Both the position numbers and the translations under genes were made by a program. A DNA stretch of 13,294 nucleotides from an uncultured Clostridia bacterium (GTDB lineage: Bacteria; Bacillota; Clostridia; Oscillospirales; Ruminococcaceae), in assembly GCA_945910715.1 (NCBI GenBank), contig CAMDZU010000008.1:1-13294 (forward strand), given 5' to 3'. Positions within the stretch are counted from its first letter, which is position 1; each line of letters starts with the position of its first letter. A model generated the notes under the pieces. The model was not told the DNA's origin and ran no database searches. It saw only the letters and a list, made by a program, of their open reading frames with translations. Positions 7,355-13,294 of the stretch are shown one piece after another.

Positions 7355-8416
7355 ATGAAGATAATTGTAAACGGTTGGTATTTTGTAAATAAAAACGGAA
7401 CTGGAACAGAACGATTCGGACGGGAAATTTTAAAGGCGCTTGATAAAATAGTGGATAAGGGACAGATTATTCTGCTTGTTCCCGAATATGCCGAGGTCAA
7501 CATTGAATTTGAAAGCATTTCCGTAAAAAAAACAGGAAAAGCCCGTCCCTTCCTGTGGCAGCAGACAACGCTGGTCAGATTTGTGAGGAAAATGCAGAAG
7601 GAGGGATACAGATGTGTTTCCTTTACAAATACTTTCCCTGTGCTTTTAAGGGAGGGTTATGTTGTTGTACTCGATATTTCTCCCACAGTCAATAAGGACT
7701 TCTACTCACTTAAGTTCAGACTGAAAACAAATTGGCAGACATGGCTGCAAATGAGAAAAAAGAAGCTGAATATTATAACAATCAGCCATTTCTCCGAAAG
7801 CGAAATCCGGCGTGTGTTTAAAAAAACCGCCAATATCCGGGTCATTCCCCTTGGCTGGGAACACATGACGGAAATATCATCCGATAAAGGCTTTATGGAC
7901 AGGCATAAGGAAATCAATAAAGATAATTACGTTTTTGCAATGTCAAGCCTATCTCCCAATAAGAATTTCAAGTGGATTCAGGCGGCTGCAAAGGCTAATC
8001 CGAATATCCGGTTTGTTGTTGCGGGAAAGGCGGATAAGTCAATATTCGGAGAAAGCGGAGCTGTTTCGGGAGAAAATATTATTTTTCTCGGCTATGTTAC
8101 AGACAGCGAATCCAAATTTCTCCTTGAAAACGCACGGGCGTTCGTTTTCCCCTCCTTTTATGAGGGCTTTGGACTCCCTCCCCTTGAAGCGTTATCCTGC
8201 GGAACGCCCATAATTATCTCCGATATTCCATGCTTGAGGGAAATTTACGGAGATACCGCTCATTATATTGACCCGAACGATCCGAATGTAAACATTGAGG
8301 ATCTGCTTGATAAGCCTGTTGCAGACAGCAAAACGGTTCTTGAAAGGAACACCTGGAGCAATGCGGCGTACATTATGGCAAAGGAGCTTGGCTTAACGTT
8401 AAGAAATAAATCGTAG
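7355..8416 (+). CDS. GT4-family glycosyltransferase 4 (paralogue of the gene at 4962)
   Basis: This 353-residue GT-B enzyme has VNGWYFVNKNGTGTERFGRE at its N-terminus, FLWQQTTLVRF in the acceptor domain, SSLSPNKNFKWIQAA and FVVAGKADKS in the donor domain, and the E-x7-E motif EGFGLPPLE (Glu270 to Glu278). PCLREIYGDTAHYIDPND follows. Side by side with the gene at 4962 the two share order and spacing of nearly every motif, so they are duplicates or came from related loci. Where that gene keeps TIHDV, this one has VVLDIS, so the position of the conserved His is Leu. That may alter the acceptor site or activity. The GAAAGG ribosome site is twelve bases from the ATG, a long spacing, so initiation may be weaker. 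The 71 bases after the stop hold no gene or clear signal. Confidence 0.9.
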   Translation: MKIIVNGWYFVNKNGTGTERFGREILKALDKIVDKGQIILLVPEYAEVNIEFESISVKKTGKARPFLWQQTTLVRFVRKMQKEGYRCVSFTNTFPVLLREGYVVVLDISPTVNKDFYSLKFRLKTNWQTWLQMRKKKLNIITISHFSESEIRRVFKKTANIRVIPLGWEHMTEISSDKGFMDRHKEINKDNYVFAMSSLSPNKNFKWIQAAAKANPNIRFVVAGKADKSIFGESGAVSGENIIFLGYVTDSESKFLLENARAFVFPSFYEGFGLPPLEALSCGTPIIISDIPCLREIYGDTAHYIDPNDPNVNIEDLLDKPVADSKTVLERNTWSNAAYIMAKELGLTLRNKS

Positions 8417-8487
8417 CGGAAGCTTCAATATGTGAAAAACTGCGAAAGACGACTGAAAATCAAAAGTAAACTGAGGGCGGTGGGAAT

Positions 8488-9726
8488 ATGAAATTTGTCC
8501 TTTTAAATGAATTATACGAAAAAGGCGGAGCGGAAATGCAGACCAGGCGAGAGCGTGATATTCTGCGCAGCCATGGTCACAGCGTGCTGTACATAACACT
8601 GGATTCAGAGCTGCCTTACGGCAGGCAGTCTGATGACATAAATCATTGGAACTTTCCCTTTGAAGCGTCGTCAGTCATAAAAAACCTGCGGTACCGTTTT
8701 TTTGCCAACAGACGGTTAAAAGCTGAACTTGAACATGTAATCAGCCAATTTTCGCCTGATTACATTCATTTAAACAACATAACAGTCGACCGTGCCGTTT
8801 CGGTATATCGTGCGGTAAAAAATTATAAGTCATTTCAGACTATCCGCGACTACAACGCAGTATGCCCCACATCATTATGTATTAAAGACAGCGGAGAGAT
8901 TTGCCAAGGCTTCTGCTCTGTGGGGAAATGCAACAGCAGCTGTGGCAAGGGCTATAACGGCTCCCTTGTTTCAAGAGCAAAGAGATTGTTGAACAGACTT
9001 GCATATATCCGTCACAAGCATGTAAGGCTTGCCTGCATAAAATATTTTATCTGCCCCAGCAAGTGCCTGACCGATTATTGCCGCAGGCATGGGTTTGAAA
9101 CCTCATGCATAAACAATCCCTTTGATTTTTCCCTGACCGATAAGGCAAAGACTGACAAACGGGCAAAGTATAACGGAAAAATAATGCTGTTCTATGGTCT
9201 TGTGGCTGAACACAAGGGAATTTTCCGGCTGATAGACGCCTTTGATATTTTTTGCCAAAAAAACAGAGAGGGTGTGCTTTATATTGCGGGCGCTCTTGAC
9301 GGATTATGCGATGAGGAGTTTTATTCACGGATTAAACAGAATCCGAGAATTGTATATATAGGAAAACAAAAATACGCTGATATTCCCGACTTGCTGTCGA
9401 AAATATATACTGTTGCCGTCCCTTCGCTGTGGCTGGAAAATTACCCCAATACCGTTCTTGAGGGAATGGCGTCAGAATCTCTGGTGATAGGTTCGGACAG
9501 AGGCGGCATACCCGAAATGGTCCAAAATCCCCGATGGCTGTTCGATATTGATGATGTAAATTCAATCGCCGCCTGCATGGAACGGGCTTTTTCCCTCAGC
9601 TTTGAAGAATATAGCCTGCTTGTTGAGCAGAATTTTGCAAAGGTGAGAAAAAATAACGATATGGAAGCATATTACGAAAGAATAATGAATTTCACGGAGG
9701 CAAAATTCAATGAAGCTGCTGTTTGA
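8488..9726 (+). CDS. GT4-family glycosyltransferase 5 with cysteine cluster
   Basis: This 412-residue GT-B enzyme starts with the acceptor-domain loop EKGGAEMQTRRE (residues 11-22). The donor domain has YGLVAEHKGIFRLIDAF, a GALDG loop, and a GT4 E-x7-E variant ENYPNTVLE (Glu317 to Glu325), then GSDRGGIPEMV, the usual GG-IPE region of GT4. Between the domains lies a cluster of six cysteines in 27 residues (Cys126, 131, 139, 143, 148, 152), after TIRDYNAVCP. Similar cysteine-rich inserts after an HDY/RDY motif are known in a subset of GT4 enzymes and may bind a metal; further Cys follow near ICPSKC. GAGGG and GTGGGA precede the ATG. The last 17 bases overlap the start of the next gene, which implies translational coupling. 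Sugar specificity is unknown. Confidence 0.92.
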   Translation: MKFVLLNELYEKGGAEMQTRRERDILRSHGHSVLYITLDSELPYGRQSDDINHWNFPFEASSVIKNLRYRFFANRRLKAELEHVISQFSPDYIHLNNITVDRAVSVYRAVKNYKSFQTIRDYNAVCPTSLCIKDSGEICQGFCSVGKCNSSCGKGYNGSLVSRAKRLLNRLAYIRHKHVRLACIKYFICPSKCLTDYCRRHGFETSCINNPFDFSLTDKAKTDKRAKYNGKIMLFYGLVAEHKGIFRLIDAFDIFCQKNREGVLYIAGALDGLCDEEFYSRIKQNPRIVYIGKQKYADIPDLLSKIYTVAVPSLWLENYPNTVLEGMASESLVIGSDRGGIPEMVQNPRWLFDIDDVNSIAACMERAFSLSFEEYSLLVEQNFAKVRKNNDMEAYYERIMNFTEAKFNEAAV

Positions 9727-10875
9727 CCTTTTAAATTCACAGCCTGCCGAGGGAAGTAAATTTCACGGAGGCGGTGAATACATAAAAACGGTATTCAAGA
9801 AGCTGGCTGAAAATTCAGATGATACAGAGATAACGGTATTCTATGATTTTGACAGGTTTTTGGACGACTGGATAAAAGAAATCATCAGCAAGTACTCAAT
9901 AAGACAAATCGACTTAAAGTCGGAGCAGGACATACAAACCATAAACGAGCCCTTTGATGTTTTCTATTCGGGTCTTCCTTACAAATATAAGAGGGAATGG
10001 ATTCCGGAAATAAAAAGGTTTATCGGAACAATCCATGGTCTGAGAGGGCTTGAAAAACCCGATGACGAATACGATTATATGTATGAGGAAAAACCGTATC
10101 TCCTTGCAAAAGCAAAAAAGCAGTTAAAAAAAATCAAGTATTCCATTCCTTATTTCAAGGAGAAAAAATATAAAGGATTTCATAATTCTTTCAGAAGCAG
10201 CATTGACGCACTTGACGTTATTATTTGCGATTCTCTGCACACGAAATACAGCATTTTGAATCATTACAGTATTCCCTCCGAGAGGATACTTGTCCGTTAC
10301 GCACCGAAAAAAATAGCTTCTGTATTATCGGATAACGAGGAAAACCTTTGTCCAAAGGGAAATTATATCCTGCTCGTGGGAGGGAACAGGTGGGTAAAAA
10401 ATGCATACAGAGCCATTCTGGCAATAGATGGTCTTATAACCGACGGTAAGCTGAAGGATTATAAGGTTGCGGTAGTAGGCAATCTTTCAAAGTCGATCAG
10501 GCGTAAGATAGGAAATCCCGAAAGCTTCGTCCTCCTGGATTACATATCGTCGGGTCAGCTTGAGGAGTTATATAAAAACTGCAATGTTTTTGTGTATCCG
10601 TCGCTTAACGAGGGATTCGGTTATCCTCCTCTTGAAGCATTGCTTACGGAAGAACCTGCGTTGTATCAGCAGTTTGTTCCCTGCCCGAGGTATGCGGCGA
10701 CGCTGTTTATTATGTAAATCCGTATGATATAAATGAAATGAAAACACGGATTCTCCATGCTGTTGACCAACCAATACCCGAAAGCAGGGTGATGGAGCAT
10801 TTCAGGACAATTCTTGCACGTCAGGATGCCGATCTGGAATCCTTTGTAAGAATTATTGAAGGAAGCGCTGAATAA
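9710..10875 (+). pseudogene. GT4-family glycosyltransferase 6, frameshifted near its C-terminus
   Basis: The start overlaps the previous gene by 17 bases and has GGAGG nine bases upstream. The acceptor domain carries FHGGGEYIKTVFKK, FYSGLPYKYK and GTIHGLRGLE. The donor domain has LLVGGNRWVKNAYRAILAI, FVLLDYISSGQLEELY and the E-x7-E motif EGFGYPPLE (Glu301 to Glu309). Three codons later the frame turns to non-family sequence and stops at a TAA ending at 10717. Reading from 10645 in the other frame gives YGRTCVVSAVCSLPEVCGDA, then VYYVNPYDINEM and about 45 more residues to TAA at 10873-10875. That is the expected end of this family, where EAL is followed by a Tyr-Gly. One missing base, probably a T in what would be CTTTAC, explains it. 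No slippery heptamer is visible, so programmed frameshifting is unlikely. The repaired protein would have 388 residues. Mutation or sequencing error remain open. Confidence 0.9.
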
Positions 10876-10903
10876 ATAAGCGTAACTGATTTTGGAAAGA
10901 AAA

Positions 10904-10910
10904 AGGTGAG
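10904..10910 (+). promoter_or_regulatory. Ribosome binding site supporting a TTG start for the flippase
   Basis: AGGTGAG lies six bases before TTG at 10917. An in-frame TGA at 10911 excludes any start further upstream, and the first hydrophobic segment begins about ten residues after the TTG, as usual in this family. Confidence 0.7.
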
Positions 10911-10916
10911 TGATTT

Positions 10917-12323
10917 TTGTCCAGAAGTAAGGAATTGTTAAAGAATACAGGGATATTGATGATCGCCAAAATCTCTACTCATTTTATAAGCTTTCTGCTG
11001 CTGCCTTTATACACAGCGCTGCTTTCCACAGAGGAGTATGGCGAAATTGATATATATTCTTCGCTGGCAATGATAATTATACCGTTTCTGACATTGCAGC
11101 TGGAGATGGGACTTTTCCGATTTTTTATTACCGAAAAATCCGAAAAGAGCAAAAAACAGATAATTACAACGTCGTTTACCTGCATTTTTTTCTTGTTATT
11201 GATTGGGTCGGCAATATTCGGCGCAGCAGCGTATATTTTGCAGATAAAAAAAGCTGTCTGCATATTCCTGTACTATATTTCCATGACAATTTCAACCGTT
11301 TTGCTGCAGGTTTGCAGAGCGTACGGTGATAACAAAGCCTACGGTATGGCGTCTTTTCTGGGGTCAGCACTGACTCTTTGTCTTAAAGTGGTTTTCATAA
11401 CTGTATTTCAGTGGAGAGTGGAGGGAATACTTGTTTCCTCAGTATTGGCTCAGCTTGTATGCTCGGTTTACATGATCGTGCGCACAAGGGTTTATAAATA
11501 CTTCGACCCCAGCTTTTACGACAAGCAGACAAGGAAAACGCTTTTTAAATTCTCTCTGCCTCTTGTAATGAATCAGGTATCAAGCTGGGGCGTCAATTAT
11601 TCCGACAGGATTATTATTCTGGCTGCCTTCGGGACAGGCGTAAACGGCATATATTCTTTTGCAAATAAATTCTCCGATATAACATGTGCATTTTTCAACG
11701 TGTTTAACGTGGCGTGGACAGAAAATGTCGTGAGAGGACTGGACAATAAAGATAATGAGGACTACGTAAATAAAATGTTCCTCTTTATATTCAATATTTA
11801 TTTTGCGGTAATTACAGGAATTGTTAATCTGCTTCCGCTGATATTTCCCTTGCTTGTAAATGCAGATTATTCAGAAGCTTACGGTCATATTCCCATTCTC
11901 CTGCTTGGAATGTTCTTTTCGGGGATGGCGTCGACCATTGGCTGTGTATTTATTTCATACGGAAAAACAAAGGAGGTCGCTGTTACCACAGTTGCCGCAG
12001 GAGCTTGCAATGTGCTGGTTCATCTGGCTCTGCTCAATGCTTTTGGCTTGTATGCTGCGTCTGTTTCTACCCTGGTTTCGTTTGGTTTCTTGTTTATATA
12101 CAGGTATGTGAGCATCAGAAAATTTTTTGCAATGAATCTTTCCGTTAAGCAGACGCTTCCTCAGCTGATAATATATATCTTTGCGTGGGTTTCATTCTGC
12201 AGCGGAAGTACAGCTCTTGTGATTGCAGCCCTTGCAGCCAATGCCGCCTTTGTTGTCAGACTGATAATTAAGAACAAGGACGGTCTGCGGACTATTCTGA
12301 GCGGTCTGAAAAAGAGAGGCTGA
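10917..12323 (+). CDS. wzx: Wzx-type polysaccharide flippase (MOP superfamily)
   Basis: This 468-residue integral membrane protein should flip the undecaprenyl-linked oligosaccharide made by the neighbouring transferases to the outer face of the membrane. About 14 hydrophobic segments can be seen, roughly at 11-36, 46-65, 84-109, 113-132, 143-163, 168-187, 212-224, 231-249, 285-312, 325-347, 353-375, 377-396, 414-430 and 432-452. The N-terminus (KNTGILMIAK, then LYTALLSTEEYGEIDIY) is characteristic of Wzx and related PST exporters, as is the FKFSLPLVMNQVSSW stretch around residue 210-225. Start is TTG with a good ribosome site. The gap of 41 bases after the frameshifted transferase fits the same operon. 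A lipid II flippase or teichuronic-type exporter would look similar, but the glycosyltransferase context favours Wzx. It is the last + strand gene of the cluster and is intact. Confidence 0.9.
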   Translation: MSRSKELLKNTGILMIAKISTHFISFLLLPLYTALLSTEEYGEIDIYSSLAMIIIPFLTLQLEMGLFRFFITEKSEKSKKQIITTSFTCIFFLLLIGSAIFGAAAYILQIKKAVCIFLYYISMTISTVLLQVCRAYGDNKAYGMASFLGSALTLCLKVVFITVFQWRVEGILVSSVLAQLVCSVYMIVRTRVYKYFDPSFYDKQTRKTLFKFSLPLVMNQVSSWGVNYSDRIIILAAFGTGVNGIYSFANKFSDITCAFFNVFNVAWTENVVRGLDNKDNEDYVNKMFLFIFNIYFAVITGIVNLLPLIFPLLVNADYSEAYGHIPILLLGMFFSGMASTIGCVFISYGKTKEVAVTTVAAGACNVLVHLALLNAFGLYAASVSTLVSFGFLFIYRYVSIRKFFAMNLSVKQTLPQLIIYIFAWVSFCSGSTALVIAALAANAAFVVRLIIKNKDGLRTILSGLKKRG

Positions 12324-12564
12324 GCTCCCGTGGGATATAGGCTGTCGGAACTGAATCAAGCGTTTATACAACGGATTGTTTCTTTTCGACCGTTCATACG
12401 ACAAGGCTGACAATATATGAAATATCCGCCTTATACTCCTCAAAGTTTCTGCTGTTCCTTGTAAACTTCCATTGACGTCGGGTATTCATCATTCTGAACA
12501 TTACACATAGCAGCCGTCAAGCTCCGATATTATGGCAGATGCAGTCGTCCTGACCGTCTGCCGT
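12324..12564. other. Convergent intergenic region without a confident gene
   Basis: This 241-base region lies between the 3' ends of the flippase and the minus-strand gene, where terminators for both would be expected. I see no strong stem followed by a T-run in either direction. A 6-bp inverted repeat (CCTGAC at 12549-12554, GTCAGG at 12568-12573) spans the minus-strand stop but has no T-run. Two very short minus-strand ORFs, 12394-12489 and 12440-12508, read as protein-like but are too small and lack ribosome sites; they may be remains of an older gene. Confidence 0.5.
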
Positions 12565-13294
12565 TCAGTCAGGGCGATTTTCTCCCGGGAAATCGGGCGA
12601 CATTGCACCGTCAGGCATTTCGCCGCCGAATTTGCCGCCGAAGCCTCCGCCATCTCTGCCGAAGCCGCCCACGCCGCCGTGACCGCCCATACCGCCCCGG
12701 CCGCCTTGTCCTGCCGCCGAGCCGATATAGCTTACTTTTTCGGAGAGAGTAACCGTGCCTTTTTCCGTGCCGTCAACGAATACCGTTAAAGCCTCGCCTG
12801 TCACAAGCTTATCGGAGGTAAAGGTGATGTTGCCTGCGGTTTTGTTTACGGTGTAGCTGATGATTTCATTGTCGCCGCTGTCTATCAGGGTAACAAAATT
12901 GCCCTGTGCAAGGCTTTCCGTAAGGCTTATCGTGTTAAGTGCTGAATCAGCCGAGGGAGTCATTGCCATACCGCTTGAGCCGCAGGTAATGAGTGTTCCG
13001 CCATTTACGGTAAACGAGCCGTCATAGTCCAGAGCGCCGTTGCCGTTGTTGGTGGGACCGTCCACAATTACCGTACCGCCCTCCATTTTACCCGAGCCGT
13101 TAATATCAATTCCGTCGCCCTCTGCGTTTACATAAACGTCGCCGCCGTTTATAAGCAGGCAGTTGCTGCTGTTGGCGCTGCCGCCCATCCGGTCGCTGTC
13201 GTTTTCGCCTGAAACGTTTATTCCATCGTCGGAGGAAATAATGTCAATGTCGCCGCCGTTTATTTCAATGGCGGCGCTTTCAAGTCCCTCGTAG
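12565..13294 (-). CDS. Beta-helix carbohydrate-binding protein with glycine-rich C-terminus, Cthe_2159-like (partial)
   Basis: The frame is open from the window edge to TGA (complement of 12565-12567), giving the last 242 residues; the start lies beyond 13294. It begins YEGLESAAIEINGGDIDI, then SSDDGINV, repeated as INGGDVYVNAEGDGIDING and VNGGTLITCGSS. This spaced INGG/DGI repeat is that of parallel beta-helix proteins of the Cthe_2159 family (carbohydrate-binding domain, DUF4353), whose C. thermocellum founder binds cellulose and polygalacturonate. A short beta-rich domain follows with NFVTLIDSGDNEIISYTV and TFTSDKLVTGEAL. It ends in a Gly-rich tail of GG-R/M/H/V/F units (about 30 residues), then a Pro/Asp/Glu-rich end. 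It is probably secreted or surface-bound, though the signal peptide is out of view. An internal ATG (13186-13188) is not the start, because family sequence continues upstream of it. It converges on the polysaccharide operon and is likely a separate unit. Confidence 0.85.
   Translation of the reverse strand, partial: YEGLESAAIEINGGDIDIISSDDGINVSGENDSDRMGGSANSSNCLLINGGDVYVNAEGDGIDINGSGKMEGGTVIVDGPTNNGNGALDYDGSFTVNGGTLITCGSSGMAMTPSADSALNTISLTESLAQGNFVTLIDSGDNEIISYTVNKTAGNITFTSDKLVTGEALTVFVDGTEKGTVTLSEKVSYIGSAAGQGGRGGMGGHGGVGGFGRDGGGFGGKFGGEMPDGAMSPDFPGENRPD

Noticed and set aside
9688..9772. Direct repeat AATTTCACGGAGGC at 9688-9701 and 9759-9772
   Set aside because: The first copy contains the ribosome site of the sixth glycosyltransferase and the second encodes its FHGGGE loop. 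There is no array or mobile-element context, so coincidence is likely.
10640..10650. Programmed -1 frameshift site in the sixth glycosyltransferase
   Set aside because: The local sequence TTGCTTACGGA is not an X-XXY-YYZ slippery heptamer and I see no strong downstream stem; a simple one-base deletion is more economical.
12394..12489. Minus-strand ORF of 31 codons in the convergent gap
   Set aside because: It has no ribosome binding site, no recognised similarity and chance length. It overlaps another tiny ORF in a different frame.
12440..12508. Minus-strand 22-codon ORF ending in VYKEQQKL, which reads like a protein C-terminus
   Set aside because: A stop codon (TAA) lies close upstream in frame, so it cannot be the end of an intact gene. 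It could be a decayed remnant but is too short to support.
12549..12573. Inverted repeat CCTGAC/GTCAGG spanning the minus-strand stop
   Set aside because: The stem is only 6 bp with a 13-base loop, and no T-run follows on either strand, so it is not called a terminator.
12532..12789. Alanine-rich 85-codon + strand ORF
   Set aside because: It is the antisense shadow of the Gly-rich coding stretch of the minus-strand gene; GGC/GGN codons read as GCC on the other strand. It has no family features.

Overview
The window reads as part of a surface-polysaccharide (capsule or exopolysaccharide) biosynthesis locus from a Gram-positive gut- or rumen-type Clostridia, probably a Ruminococcus relative. 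The reasons are moderate GC with AT-rich patches, strong GGAGG-type ribosome binding sites, occasional GTG and TTG starts, and a flanking glycine-tailed protein of the Cthe_2159 type, which is typical of fibre-associated Clostridia. The taxonomic call is inference, because no rRNA or marker gene is present.

Layout. From 1 to 12323 everything is on the + strand and closely packed, so one operon (or a few) is likely. It opens with the 3' end of a UDP-glucuronate 4-epimerase-type gene (1-261). A nucleotide-sugar module follows: manC (347-1657), gmd (1677-2729) and rmd (2734-3660). Together these would turn mannose-1-phosphate into GDP-mannose, then GDP-4-keto-6-deoxy-mannose, then GDP-D-rhamnose. 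Next come six consecutive GT-B fold, GT4-like glycosyltransferases (3770-10875), then a Wzx-type flippase (10917-12323) that would move the finished lipid-linked unit across the membrane. A 241-base gap separates this operon from a convergent minus-strand gene (12565 to beyond 13294), a beta-helix carbohydrate-binding secreted protein with a glycine-rich tail.

How the genes work together. GDP-mannose and GDP-D-rhamnose, plus probably UDP-galacturonate, supply the GT4 enzymes, which would build an alpha-linked oligosaccharide on a lipid carrier for flipping. No priming phosphoglycosyltransferase and no Wzy polymerase are visible, so these must lie outside the window if the pathway works.

Two genes are broken as given. 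rmd has an in-frame TAA at 3175-3177 directly after its catalytic core, and reading continues perfectly in the same frame. The sixth glycosyltransferase loses one base near 10645 and its last 77 residues continue in another frame. Either the locus is decaying or phase-varying, or the assembly has errors. Other points of note are an AT-rich glycosyltransferase (4962-6005) that looks imported, a 56-codon ORF exactly bridging two glycosyltransferase genes, and a cysteine cluster in the fifth glycosyltransferase. I found no transposon, CRISPR array, tRNA or clearly novel system; this is a recognisable polysaccharide locus with several local oddities.
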